NCBI GenBank assembly: GCA_026120035.1
Contig: JALRME010000018.1
Coordinates: 682,001-746,000, forward strand
Direction: 5' to 3'
DNA from: Coleophoma eucalyptorum
Taxonomy: Eukaryota > Ascomycota > Leotiomycetes > Helotiales > Dermateaceae
Length of the DNA: 64,000 nucleotides
Made by a program: the position numbers and the translations under genes. The notes under the pieces were generated by a model. That model was not told the origin of the DNA, did no database searches, and saw only the letters and a list, made by a program, of their open reading frames with translations. This document shows, in pieces, positions 13,322 through 25,614 of the stretch; the first letter of the stretch is position 1, and the number at the start of each line of letters is the position of its first letter.

Positions 13322-13810
13322 ATGGAGAAAGGAACCGCTAAAAAAGGAAAGAAAGACACCAGCATACCAAATAAGGTGTTGCATAGTCGAGTGTCGTATC
13401 TCTATCAGGCAGCCAGCTACCTAGCAACCCACAATCCAGAGGCTTCCAGCCAGGTTACAAAAATTGAACAGACCGAGTCGAAGACATGTACACAAAATCT
13501 TTCCGAGACTGGATTACACCCTGTAGCTCGAAGAATGGTGTCGGATCTTCGCACCGTCTCCCAGAAAGTACAGATTCGTTTATCGCCAGCCATGAAGCAT
13601 TCTATCTGTAAGAAATGTGACTCGGTTTTGATCGACGGATCTACTTGTGCGAACAGAATCGAAAACAAGAGCAGAGGAGGCAGAAAGCCATGGGCAGATA
13701 TCTTAGTTCGAATGTGCAACTGCTGCGGCTCCGAGAAACGTTTTCCTCTGGCAGTTGATAGACAAAGGCGACGGCCTCAGAGATCATCTCAAGCTCCAGC
13801 AGGCGGGTGA
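13322..13810 (+). CDS. RNase P/MRP subunit of the Rpr2/Snm1/p21 family
   Basis: Single exon, 162 residues. The C-terminal half has a zinc-ribbon pattern: CKKC at residues 96-99 and CNCC at 132-135, followed by GSEKRFPL. It is preceded by helical N-terminal sequence (VSYLYQAASYLA). This is the layout of the Rpr2/Rpp21 subunit that binds the RNA core of RNase P, which trims the 5' leader of pre-tRNAs in the nucleus. The frame stays open upstream, but the first ATG is at 13322, so that start was taken. Snm1 of RNase MRP has a similar fold and remains an alternative identity. Confidence 0.85.
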   Translation: MEKGTAKKGKKDTSIPNKVLHSRVSYLYQAASYLATHNPEASSQVTKIEQTESKTCTQNLSETGLHPVARRMVSDLRTVSQKVQIRLSPAMKHSICKKCDSVLIDGSTCANRIENKSRGGRKPWADILVRMCNCCGSEKRFPLAVDRQRRRPQRSSQAPAGG

Positions 13811-14274
13811 GGCCAAAGAATTGCAGTGGATGCCTGCTGCTAAACCCACACATACATGCAACCCCCATGGAGGCCATTACATTGCCCATGGCCAGCGCTT
13901 TCAGAAATTTAAACTGGCCTACAGTAAGAACCCTACGAATGTTATGGTAGATATAGGCTTACTGGAGATGTATAGCAATCCTCCGAGACATTCTCCACAT
14001 TGGAATCAAATATGACTGAAATCCAGCGTAGATCGATTTCATATTGGGATCCCTACGCCGCAAATAGCTATGAAAAAGCTATATGACTAGGTCAAGAAAT
14101 TTGAGAAGAAAGCTGAGTCGCCAGCTGATGATTTTATGCTGTCTTACTCAATTATAGCCTTTTTCCTGTTGAAGGCTAGATAGAACATTGAAGAAGTAAA
14201 CAAAGGCTAAATGCGATCATGTTGTGATCCTGGATAAGGGTATCTAAGTTTTAATTGTTTTCAAATGTGAGCTA
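13811..14274. other. Short convergent intergenic region
   Basis: The region lies between the 3' ends of the Rpr2-type and WBP11-like genes. It should contain both 3' UTRs. No further feature was recognised. Confidence 0.6.
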
Positions 14275-15186
14275 TCAACCATCTTCGTCATCAACTTCCT
14301 CCATTATTACAGCTCTAGAAGCTTGCTCAGAAGCGCTACTGTCCCTTCTTTCTGAAGACTCGCCCTTTGCCATATAACCTGCTCTTTCCAACGCATCTGC
14401 TTCTTCAGGTTCAACCAGCCCACCAGTGCCTTTCGCCTTGTCCATCTTCATTCTGACTGCAGCTGGCACAAATGCACTGACAGCTTCCTTTCTCAGATCG
14501 CGTATGACGGGCTTGGCTTCGTAGACGGCCTTTGTTTCTACGACTGGTGCCGGAGAAGCTGAGCCTTGCGGTCGATCTGGTATCCTATCCTGACCAAGTG
14601 GGGTGTTGTTCGCATTGGTACCCCTTCTGGCAACATTGTGACCGTTTCTCTCTCTTCGCTTTTGATACCACTTATCAAGCGCTTCTTTTGGAATCGGCGG
14701 GGGTGTGTCTCGCGGCATGGGAATGCTTCGCACATCCTCGGGAACATCGCTCTCACTACTTTCTTCCTTATCGTCCCTCCTCCTCTTTCCTAGCATGCCC
14801 CCTCCTCTACCTGCTCTGTCGCCATGATCACCACCAAAACCACCTCGTCCAAGTTTTGGTGCTGCATCCCCCAAGGCCTCTCTAGCTTTCCGGACTGCCT
14901 TGATTTCCTTCTCTAAACCCTCTAGCACGCCTTTCTCATGGCTGGTAAGCTTTCCTCCCGAACTCTCAATAGCTTTGAGATCATCGAGCTGCTTCTGTAA
15001 TCGATCTGGATTCCGGCGTGCAAGTTTCTCGTCTTTTCGAGCCTGCGCCTCGGCTTTGCCTGGAGAAGATGTCAGTAGGTACTGATAAAAGTCAAAAGGT
15101 TTAAGCAACCAACCCTTCTTAATTGCCTTCGCTTTCTCAGCCTTCCGCTGAGCCTGAGCAGGATTGATTGAACGTTCTTTAGGCAT
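14275..15186 (-). CDS. WBP11-like pre-mRNA splicing factor
   Basis: The family start MPKERSINPAQAQRKAEKAK and the block KAEAQARKDEKLARRNPDRL mark the WBP11/Wbp11 N-terminal domain, a nuclear splicing-associated protein. The frame is open for 303 codons, but an 18-residue insert (from WLLKPF to SSPG) splits that conserved block. It is best explained as a 54-nt in-frame intron at 15060-15113 (GTTGGT donor, TCTCCAG acceptor, CTGAC branch-like site). Exons would then be 15186-15114 and 15059-14275, giving 285 residues. Further on there are a Gly/Arg stretch (GRGGFGGDHGDRAGRGGG), a KRRR basic signal and an acidic end (VDDEDG). Confidence 0.88.
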   Translation of the reverse strand: MPKERSINPAQAQRKAEKAKAIKKGWLLKPFDFYQYLLTSSPGKAEAQARKDEKLARRNPDRLQKQLDDLKAIESSGGKLTSHEKGVLEGLEKEIKAVRKAREALGDAAPKLGRGGFGGDHGDRAGRGGGMLGKRRRDDKEESSESDVPEDVRSIPMPRDTPPPIPKEALDKWYQKRRERNGHNVARRGTNANNTPLGQDRIPDRPQGSASPAPVVETKAVYEAKPVIRDLRKEAVSAFVPAAVRMKMDKAKGTGGLVEPEEADALERAGYMAKGESSERRDSSASEQASRAVIMEEVDDEDG

Positions 15187-17650
15187 GTCGTAGCTGAAAG
15201 AGACCTTTGGACAATTTATACCTGGTGTATTCTCTGATCAAGGTCCTGGCGCGGTTGAAGGAGCCTTCCCAAGTTGTGGCAGAATGTGCCTAATAAGGAA
15301 GCGGTCTGTAGACTATTCCAAACGACCCAAGTATTTCGCCAAAAACCACTTCATTCCTTCTCTACCTAGTTCCTTTCATTCAAAAACATCAATGTATGCA
15401 TGCGGATACGACTTTTTTTTTAATTTCTTTTGACAGAACATAGTTTTGGGAGAATTTAATCAAATCAATGAGTCTTTATTTGGGATTGCCAGTTTCTTGA
15501 GTGGTTGTTCAAGGAACAAGATGTTGCATTAATTTGCTATTGATGCAAGTGCAAGTTGCAAGTGCACTCAAAAACCTTCAAAGTGTTGAATGTGGAGTGA
15601 GAGCTTCAGTGGTTCGTTGAGTATAATTCTATCTATCGAATGGTGGTTTTCTTCAATTCAATAAGAGGAGGGTATTTGAGCAAAGTCGAAGCATAGCCGC
15701 TTACACCAGTAGATCTTGATTTATCTAGCTCTTCTATGCTACACTGTTCTAAGGTTGTAAAATGTTCTCAGTGTCCATATCTCAAGATATGAGACGTAAT
15801 CATCGCGCATCTCGGTACTGACAGGGAAAGGTTGAACTCGTTTGCGCCGATGGATGGAGCTCTACATTTAATCGTAAAATGGTTTTAAATGCCCAGAAGT
15901 TACTACGGAGCAAATTTTATGGGACAAAGGAAATCAGAGAGTCTCTGGTAGATCTTCTTTAAGAATGGCAAATTACCTACTTGGCTGTGAGTTTGTAATC
16001 GCTGCTGACTTTCTCGGCCCCAACCGGATCAAAAAAATTGCTAGTAGCACGATAAGGTTCGTAAAACAATATAGCGATCAGCTTCTTGGCAATTTCAGAT
16101 TTTGAGTACTTGCATACCTCAGTCTGCCATTCTCTGGTATTGTGAGGTTTTGCATTATTTTACCACTTCTTTTGCTAGAAAATGAAGTTGATTGTTCCAA
16201 AGCCGAAAGCCACTCTAAACGTCTGCTTTGTGAATCTAGCTGTTCCCGAACACTTGTATCATACCAAGGCAACATTGAAGCCATATCCACAAAAATGTGG
16301 CCAACATGATGATATAGTGGTAGATGAATACTGGATAGGAGATTTTGGTTTTCAAATACTGTGGATAAGCGAGCAGCTCCCTCCAAATCCTCCAGGGAAG
16401 ACTTTAGCTAGGAACGTGTTTTGGAGGAGATCTGGCGAAGACTGTTAGCATGCAGATAACCAAAAATGGAATAGGTATGGATTTATTTAGTTCTAAGAGT
16501 TCGAAAATCCCTCTTGTACGACTGGCTCAAGCTCAAATAGACTGATACTTTGATCGAGGGTAAAGTTGGTGTTGTTATCAAACTGCATTACCTCCTTTCC
16601 CAGACCATTTTCATGATGAGAATCTGCGGCATTATCACAGAGGCTTTTGAAGCATCACTTACAGAATCATAGCCTCACTATCTTAGTTTCCAGACAGGGA
16701 AATGCGCAGTTACTAGATGGAGAGACCCACCAGACATAATGGACTAAGTCGGCCTGGAGCTCTCTCGTAAGCGAGGCCTAATACGGACAAGCGGCAAAGC
16801 GATCCCCCACTCATCTTGCATAACTCCTGAATAAGTCCAGACAGGCCCACAACTTAATCCTTCATAACAGCTATCACTCCACCATTACAGCTCCAGCTCC
16901 CCAATAGCTGCAACGTCACAGATCACAGAACCGCCATTATTCATCTGAGTGAGTACGTTCCTTGCTTTCATTCTGTTCCGCCCGTCTTTGCCTCTGAAGT
17001 GCTAGCTAGATGCTGGCGAGGAACGCAATCCATACCGTACATCCCTAGTGGGGCAGCGAGACCGATAGAGGAGGGGAAGTGGCTGCTCATGGCCTCGGAA
17101 TGTGCAGTCCAACACTATCAATTGTGCGCTTGTTCTATCCCTAGACATAGCATCTTTGACTGGAGAGGACGCATGTTCTATCCAAGTTCGCAATACGCCT
17201 TTGTTCCTACAGAATTGCGTCTTGGTACTTCCCAAGAGCCAAAGGGGGTCGATCACGTGGCACAGCGATAGGTCCTCAGAGTCTCACACTTGTCATCTTC
17301 CGTGACGGTATGCTCCCATACAAATTGGTCAGTTCGTTACAGTATAATCTAGTGATATAGCTGAACGAACAACTGACCTGTTGGTTGAGGTCAATTTAAG
17401 GACTTAGCCGAGCAACTTGTTCCTTTGCAATCCGGGCCTATACTGTTATATTCCAAGTCTTACCTTTTAGCGTTATATTGAGACTTCAAATAACTAACAA
17501 TACCACCTAGGGATTTATTATTACTGCAGAAGAACACCGCAAGACTGTCATCTAGAGGACAATCAGCTGCCAAGCTCCACTTTACTGTTTTCAACATTTA
17601 TATATACGCCTCTTTTTGTCGTGCTGGAAGAGAAGGAAGGATCCAGCAAG
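15187..17650. other. Intergenic, no gene seen
   Basis: About 2.5 kb of fairly AT-rich sequence between the divergent WBP11-like and DUF262 genes. Open frames are short and without family motifs. No inverted terminal repeats or transposase remnants were recognised. Confidence 0.55.
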
Positions 17651-19596
17651 ATGATGAGTGTAGCGAATCCCGTTATGTACTGCGGTCCAGAAGCGAGGAT
17701 TATGGTCAAGCCAGATCCTGATATGATAATGGGACCGTCAAGGCCTGTCCGACGTGGTACTTCTAAAATGAAGGACGGTGCAATACCCAAGAATGAGCCA
17801 CCAAAAGTTACCCCCTCTTCTAAAGGCTCTGTAGCTTCTAGCATGATTGTTGAGACACCAAAGTTCGAGGTAAAGAGTGAGACGCTAGACGATCATCCAG
17901 GAGTTCGCTCAGAAGACGACGACCCCTTTGATGATTTCGAGTACGTTGACGACAACTATGAAGGTGTTGCAGAGGATGAAGAGGGGACTGAATACTTTGT
18001 TTGCAAAGGTATTTTATCTGACTACTGATTACTTCTGAGGGGTCCTAACATTTAGCAGAGATGAAAATACCACAAGTCCCAAAGGCCGAAATTTTCATGA
18101 GAAGACTTGGTGATCTGTACAGTAGGTCTCCAACAGCATTCCATTTGGCCATTCTAACACCATAAAGAGCTCAGCAAGACCAAGTACATGGACCTGGAGC
18201 CAGAATACCAACGGGAAGTCGTCTGGGATGAGCACCGCGCATCAGAACTAATAAAATCTATATTCAGTTAGTATATCTGCTTGAATATCTGGTAAACTCA
18301 CTAAATTTCTCTTTCTTAGTTGGATATTTTATCCCACCTCTCATATTTAACCTTATTTCTAAGATAGAGAAGGACGAGTGTGGGAAGAAGGTAGAAAAGT
18401 ACTACCGAGTTTGTGTAGATGGCAAACAACGAATGACATCCGTTGTCAAATTCATGGACGGTCTGATTGGGTTTTATGATTCCAGTCATCCACCGAAGAA
18501 ATGGTAAGTATTGTAACTTACACCCTTCCAACAACCTACTAAGGCGCCATGCATAGGTTCTACAGCCACCCGATAATCAACGGTGTAGAGAAGATCACCA
18601 ACCACAATATCATGCCAGAAGTCATGAAGAAGCGATTCCGTGAATCACAGTTCTGCTGCTACGAGTATGATAACTTGAACTTGACCACCGAAGAGACAAT
18701 GTTCCAGCTCGTGCAGCGGGGTATCGCCTTGACTCCCGCTGAGCGCATGAAAGCCATGTCAACTGAATGGGCCCAATTCACAAAGCGTTATGAGGAGGAC
18801 TACTGCCTCGTTGTCAACTGTGAGTCCCTGTGCTTTCCTCGTATCTTAGGGAAGCTCGCTAAATCCGAGAGCAGTATCTAAGCAGAACCGAGCATCAGGA
18901 TTTCGAGTTGTTTTGACAATCTTTACCATGATCCAAGAAGTAGGCGCGCACGCAGAAAATACAGATAGTAAGAAAGGCATGCCGACATTGCAATCGTCAC
19001 CGCAAGCACTCAGCAAGGTCCTTGACGACAAAAAGCCAATCTCAGAAGCTCTGAAATCAGAATTCAAGGACGTGTTCGATAAGTTTGAGGCGCTCGTCAA
19101 GCAATGTTCCATGAAGTTGCCTTCAGGTACTTGGAAGATTAACCGCGATTCTCCCTTCGACCCAGCACCGGACTTCCTACGAGAAGATGCTGTGAACCAC
19201 GTCAAGACGTACTCACCGCTCGAACTCCTCGCTACAGGTATCCTCATCGCGAAGTACATGGGCGAGAGAAGTGACGAGCTGCTGCTAGGTGACATCCAAG
19301 AGATGCGCCATTTCTTGCGTGAGAAACATAAGGACCTTCGAGTAAACGCGCAATGCTGGATCTCGACCTGGGATTTTCTTGATCATGAATTATTGCGCAG
19401 AAGGGGTGGACCTGATGGTACACCTTTGCCAGATATGCAACGGCAGACTTCAAAGACCTCTTTGACGCCAAGAACTGATTCTGAAAATGAGGGTTCTGTT
19501 GAAGGTTCTTCGAAGCGTGTTCGGCAAGACGGAGCTGCGAACGGAGAAACAAATGCCGACTTAATTCCTTCTCGACCCAAGCGGAGTAGAAGGTGA
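17651..19596 (+). CDS. DUF262 / GmrSD-like ParB-fold domain protein
   Basis: Six exons: 17651-18008, 18059-18121, 18168-18266, 18320-18503, 18557-18819 and 18875-19596, giving 562 residues. The core has YQREVVWDE at about residues 154-162 and VDGKQRMTSVVKF at about 206-218. These are the two signature blocks of DUF262, the ParB/sulfiredoxin-like domain also found in the GmrS half of bacterial GmrSD modification-dependent restriction systems. The N-terminal 120 residues are acidic and disordered. The C-terminus ends in a basic PKRSRR stretch that could be a nuclear signal. No HNH (DUF1524/GmrD) partner domain is visible in the protein or next door. A DNA- or nucleotide-related nuclear role is an inference. 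The start is the first ATG (17651) of two in tandem. Confidence 0.85.
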
Positions 19597-19969
19597 ATCT
19601 AATAGCGTAGAATGGAGGCTAGGAATCGATTGGCCAATGTATTTGTTGGATCGTTATACATGGAATTTGAGCCGGAGTATATGGATGGCTGGTGCATCAT
19701 TTTGCATTTTAGTGGTGTTTTACATATATTTTTAAAGAATGAGTGGTATTTTCCTGACCGCATATTTTCATGGGATGTCTGGCGAATTTTGTCTAGCTGC
19801 GGTCCATGCTTTACACATTTCGTAGCTGCAGTTTAAGCATTTGTTCCATATCTTATTAACCCAAGTCGTATCTAGCATAAATGCTGCTTTCGTGTTCTTC
19901 ATGTATGAGCCATAACACTTAAATTACATACTCATTCTTCATGACCGCATAGCATAATTCTCGTCAAAT
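19597..19969. other. Convergent intergenic region
   Basis: It lies between the stop codons of the DUF262 and CREG-like genes and probably holds both 3' UTRs. Nothing else was recognised. Confidence 0.6.
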
Positions 19970-20758
19970 CTACAGCTCCCAGCCACTGACACTCCACTCT
20001 TTCCAACCCTTCTTCTCTCCAGGTAACCTGATATCCTCCCACTCACTCTTTGTAACATTTTGCCATTCCTCCACTGGGATCCAGCCAATGTAGGCTCTAT
20101 CTCCGAAGCCCCCAACCCAGTATATGTCCTGTACCACCAATCTCACCCACTCCGCCGAATGAATCTTGTTTCCGGGTAGCCAGTACTTAGCATCAGGATG
20201 CACGTCCACAAAACACTGTCTGAGTTCGGCTGTGTCCTCCATCTTCTCAAGATAGCCGAGCAAGCTAAATCGAGGCAGGTTGGCGGCAGAATACGGGACT
20301 GCATCACCCGGACTACTGAACCAGGACTTGATTCGAGAGGACGGTGGGTGAGGCGGTGTCCATTGTAGAGCCAAGGAAATGTTCGAGCCGGCCGCTGCGT
20401 TTCTGAAAGATGTTGCAATATTGATCGCGAGGATGGTTGGGTCACCGCTGCTTTCACAATCCGCGATGTAGTCCATCATCCCAATAGGGACGCCTGAGAG
20501 TCCTGCAGGTCTCTGCTCGAGTGCGGCGGAACCGTCGTCGTCTTGTAGGTGGGAAGGGCTCGGAAAGACGGTGGAGAGTGTGCCTAGAGGAGTAAGATGC
20601 AAGATGCGACGACCCATGACAGCGGACTCGTAGGATGTTGGGATCCTGAGTGCATTCTGGCCGTTGGATGGGTTTGCAAAGAGGGATTGTGGAGGTGAGG
20701 GAACTGAGCTGCTGCGGACTAGCAGCGGGAGGAGGGGTAGAAGAGTAGTGAAATGCAT
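19970..20758 (-). CDS. Secreted CREG-like / pyridoxamine 5'-phosphate oxidase-like split-barrel protein
   Basis: 262 residues from the ATG at 20758. That start places a hydrophobic signal peptide (MHFTTLLPLLPLLV) at the N-terminus; the open frame continues upstream but that part looks non-coding. The body matches the CREG layout: SYESAVMGRRILHLTPLGTLSTVF opens the FMN-binding-type split barrel, a DDGS...GVPIGMMDYIADCESSGDP segment follows, and GGFGDRAYIGWIPVEEW lies near the end. CREG proteins are secreted or lysosomal and usually lack oxidase activity. Two N-glycosylation sequons (SNIS and WQNVT) are visible. Function in fungi is unknown. It is a divergent neighbour of rps30. Confidence 0.82.
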   Translation of the reverse strand: MHFTTLLPLLPLLVRSSSVPSPPQSLFANPSNGQNALRIPTSYESAVMGRRILHLTPLGTLSTVFPSPSHLQDDDGSAALEQRPAGLSGVPIGMMDYIADCESSGDPTILAINIATSFRNAAAGSNISLALQWTPPHPPSSRIKSWFSSPGDAVPYSAANLPRFSLLGYLEKMEDTAELRQCFVDVHPDAKYWLPGNKIHSAEWVRLVVQDIYWVGGFGDRAYIGWIPVEEWQNVTKSEWEDIRLPGEKKGWKEWSVSGWEL

Positions 20759-21916
<1,158 letters not shown>

Positions 21917-22546
21917 GCCAATCTCATTATGGTCGGGAGCTAGGTGAATGAACTGGAGGAGTTTTGCGTTGCGGAGAGCGCGGATGGCCTGATGACAAAC
22001 TCAAGAAACATGCCTGGATCAGAACGATTGTTTACGGTCTGAATGTGAAAAGGGTTTTGGTATGGATTCTTTTTTCGGGAGGACGGAATATAAACACCAT
22101 CTTTCGGGAGGAAGGGATGCATCTCGCATTGAAGGGGGCGTATTTGTACTTTTTGTCCAATGCTTGCTTTCTGCTTGGTCAATGGAATATTTGATCTCCT
22201 CCCACCCATATTCATGTCTTTGTTCTCGCATGCCAATTCCTTGAAATTGAATCATGAAATGAAAGCGGCAACATAGCCGCAGCTGCTTAGAGAAGTTGCT
22301 CAGTGGTAAAATTGTTGACTTCAAGGCGTTGTTACAGGCTCGAGGAAGAATTATTGGAATATAGTGAAGTCTTGGTTGTGAAATATGTAGTCTTGCATGA
22401 GTCTTCCAATACAAGTTTGCCACAATAGTCATGTACCTCAGTCTGGCTGTCGACATGCATCTCAATACAGCTCTATACACCAATATTTTACGACTCCCAA
22501 CTCCTACTCCAAACTCCAAGCCGATATCCAAAGCAATACGATCCTT
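21917..22546. other. Convergent intergenic region
   Basis: 630 bp between the stop codons of rps30 and ipi1. It should hold both 3' UTRs. No RNA gene or repeat was recognised. Confidence 0.6.
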
Positions 22547-23779
22547 TCATAGGGTATCATCAACGCCATTGAAATCACCCATGCCATCCTTAAGGACCTT
22601 AGCCAAAACAGCACCCGCCCTCCCAGATTCACCAGCTTCCTTTTTGGCATTCTCAATGCCTTTTTCCACTGCTGCCTGGAATAGCTTGTTGAACACTCGC
22701 TGCCGTCCTTCCCGATCAACATACATCTCTCCTTCCTCATCTCTCGGAGCACCGAAGAGATTGAGGTGTGCATAGGCATTAGAAGATGTTGGGATCATAT
22801 GAATGTTGATATCTGTTAGAGGAAATAAAGCCTGTCTTGAAGCAGTAGGTGGCAGGGCTTGTGATTCTACAAGCCCAGCTCTGAGAAATTGAGCCAGCAC
22901 CATTAGCTGTCTTGGGAATGTCTTCCCAGCCTTTCCAAACGAGGCTTTGGTTGCTGCTGTCCATTTGGTGGTTCCAATACTCAGCGCCCAGCCCATCATT
23001 GACATGAAGCACTTCAACGTCTTCACCCATCCTCCGGGACACGCAACCACCTCTTCAGGGGCTACTTCCAGCATCCATTCCATCACTGAGAGTGCATCAG
23101 TGCGGATATCAACTGCGAGATGCGTCATACCGGCTCTGATATAAAGGAGCATTGCCTCGGCTCGATCACCAATATCAGAAGCTGGAAGTAGTCGAAGGAA
23201 TTTCAAGAGTTGTGTCCGTACAGAGGCAGTGCCATCAAGGATTAGTGGAGCGAGTTTTGGAAGAAGAATTGAAGTTGGGAGTGGTATGGGCTCGTTGACC
23301 GGTTGTGAGGAGAGTCTGCTTGTGAGATATGCGAGCGCATCTCGTCGTTGCGTATCGGACCGAGACGATGATGCGAGAGAGAGATAGTGTTCGAATTGTG
23401 CGGAGGAGGAAGGAGCTGAGGTAGAGAGGGATTGCTGGTTCACAACAATGGCTGGGGAAGTTAGCAATGAACTTGACCGGCTTCATATTGAAGACAAAAA
23501 AAGTATAGCCATGCCGTGTCAAAGCGCGGAGATTTTTGCAGAGCACGAATATGGCGTACAAAAGAAGAAAGACTGGAAAAGAGCTGATTAAAAACTGACA
23601 TTTGGCTTTGAAGCTGGTATCCGTAAAATTATCTGGCTTCGCTTTCGTCTTTCCAACCTTGAGTTTGACTTTCTATGTATGAAAAATGATCAGTACGAAA
23701 CTTCGCATCTCCTTCCGCAGATTGAACATACCTGAAAGTCCTTCTTCTTCTCTTTCTTCTTCCTTGCGCTTGAACCCAT
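22547..23779 (-). CDS. ipi1: Pre-rRNA-processing protein Ipi1 (Rix1 complex)
   Basis: Three exons: 23779-23732, 23672-23600 and 23451-22547, giving 341 residues. The start MGSSARKKKEKKKDFQKVKL and the following KVGKTKAKPDNFTDTSFKAK are the hallmark N-terminus of Ipi1/TEX10-like proteins. Repeated helical stretches follow, as expected for an armadillo-like fold. Ipi1 works with Rix1 and Ipi3 in the nucleus in ITS2 processing and 60S subunit maturation. The second intron is 148 nt, longer than usual here. It shares a 329-bp divergent promoter with the Roadblock/LC7 gene. Confidence 0.93.
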
Positions 23780-24108
23780 CTTCGATAACGGGCAACAAGG
23801 AGCAAAATCCTTGTTCGAGATCTTCTTCGGTGAGTACGATCTTGACGTCGAAGATTATCTCTCAGATTATTTTTCGCCTAGGCGGGCGGCATGGTTTGGT
23901 TTTGGCGTTGGTGGGTGGCTTATCGGCCTGATAAGAAACTTTAAAGGTCGACTTGGATGGAGCTCAGGCGCAAGAAGCCATAACAAGAGCTACAAGAACC
24001 ACGACAGACTTAAAGTTCTTCTGTTCTTCAACAACCTGCAAGTCTTTTAATCCAGGCCATATTCCTATTCATCCTTACATATCTCAACCTTTCCTGCAAC
24101 ATCCCATC
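23780..24108. promoter_or_regulatory. Shared divergent promoter region, ipi1 / Roadblock gene
   Basis: The start codons are 329 bp apart on opposite strands, so both promoters and leaders lie within this interval. Confidence 0.55.
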
Positions 24109-24688
24109 ATGCAGGTCGACCCGCTGAAAGTAAGACTCTAGAACACACGTCTGCCTATACCCTGGGTTGTCCTATACTAACGAAGCTCACAGTCCGATGG
24201 CACTACCACAGCATTAGAAGAGCACCTCCAAAGGCTCGGATCCAAATCCGGAGTCGTTGCAACAGTCGTCGTCGATGCGCCCACCGGGGCAATCATCAGA
24301 AGCCAAGGGGAGCTACCGCCATCCCACGGGTCGAGGACGAGGATAAGTGCATCCGCCCCGGGCAGCTCAGCACCAACTACAAGCGCAGACGGGGATGCCG
24401 CATCTGGGACACAAAGTGAAGGCATTGAGGAATTGGCATCGATGGTGTGGAATTTTGTCAAGGCTGCAGGGGGATTGGTACAGGGTTTGGATTCAGAGGT
24501 ACGTATACCCCCTTTGCTCGATTTCCAAAGAGTACAGACCCCCAACTTCCGAGGGCATGGCTAATCAATGATATGAATGGTAGGATGAAGTCAAACTATT
24601 ACGGCTACGGACAAAGAAGTATGAGTTGGTGATAGTGCCGGATGCGAAGTACCTACTCATCGTTGTTCACAACACGCCCGCCGCCTAG
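24109..24688 (+). CDS. Roadblock/LC7-domain protein (dynein light chain type)
   Basis: Three exons: 24109-24129, 24193-24498 and 24584-24688, giving 143 residues. The fold signature reads LEEHLQRLGSKSGVVATVVV near the start, a Ser/Ala-rich insert in the middle (about residues 45-80) and YELVIVPDAKYLLIVVHNTP at the end. Such proteins link dynein intermediate chains or act as small-GTPase regulatory scaffolds. The low-complexity insert is larger than in animal roadblock proteins, which are about 96 residues. Dynein partnership is an inference. Confidence 0.85.
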
Positions 24689-25614
24689 GAGCGCAATGTT
24701 GTTGCATGCATGAAAGGCAAATACAAGGTGGCCGATAGCCGAGAAGCTTCATTGTGGATTTGAAAGTACTGGGCACGGCTTTGTTTCAATGATACCCAGA
24801 GCATGAAATGGAGTTCTTTACTTTTTTGCATGGTTGCAGGCACACAGTGGGATATAATAGCCAAGCGCATCACTTTCAGCCCATAATGATACACATGTCG
24901 AAGCATTGATCTGGTGCTTGCCTAGCTATGGTTATGCTGCAGTAAACTAGGGCCGATTACCTTGCGTAAGTAGATCATCTGAGATTCGCCAAGGAGGAGT
25001 AGGAGGCCTGACACTTAGCCGGGATTTCTTGACTGCAATAGATAGAAGGGACGATTTCCACTCGAAGCCGTTCGAAGCCTCGAACAAAAGCAATCAGATG
25101 AATGAATATCTTTAATATATCTGGTAATGTCTCAGTGTTTGAGATGTAGTAATTAGATTGTATTGTGTCTCTAGCCACTAAATCACCTTTGGTTCTCGAA
25201 AACATCCAGCTAAGAGTTATTGGAGTTTCACTTTTCAATCTTGAAGGTCATTTCAGAGACCAGTGACTAGATTACCATAGTTTGAGTCTCACTGGATAAC
25301 TAATACCAATCAGAGTCAAGGCATTAAGTTTGCACAGGGTTCTTAATACGTAAACCTCCCCAACCCAACTACTCAACTATTTAAAGTCATCCCATCCATC
25401 CTATTGCAAGGAACCATTCTCATCGTTCTTCTGCATTCTGATTATTCATCTCTCGTAAACCATAACATCATGAAATCAAAGCTCTGAGCTCAAAATAACA
25501 ATAAAAAAGGTCTTATAACGAAAGGGTATCATTACAGAAAGGAAAACGGCCCTATTTATAGAGACAGAAATCAGAGAACCAAGCTATATGCTCTTTCCTT
25601 TACGGCAAAATGAA
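24689..25614. other. Intergenic, no gene seen
   Basis: Convergent region between the Roadblock gene and the 955-residue gene. Only short unsupported open frames are present. Confidence 0.55.

Noticed and set aside
15187..17650. Transposon or RIP-mutated repeat
   Set aside because: No terminal repeats, no transposase remnant and no strong AT bias compared with other intergenic parts.
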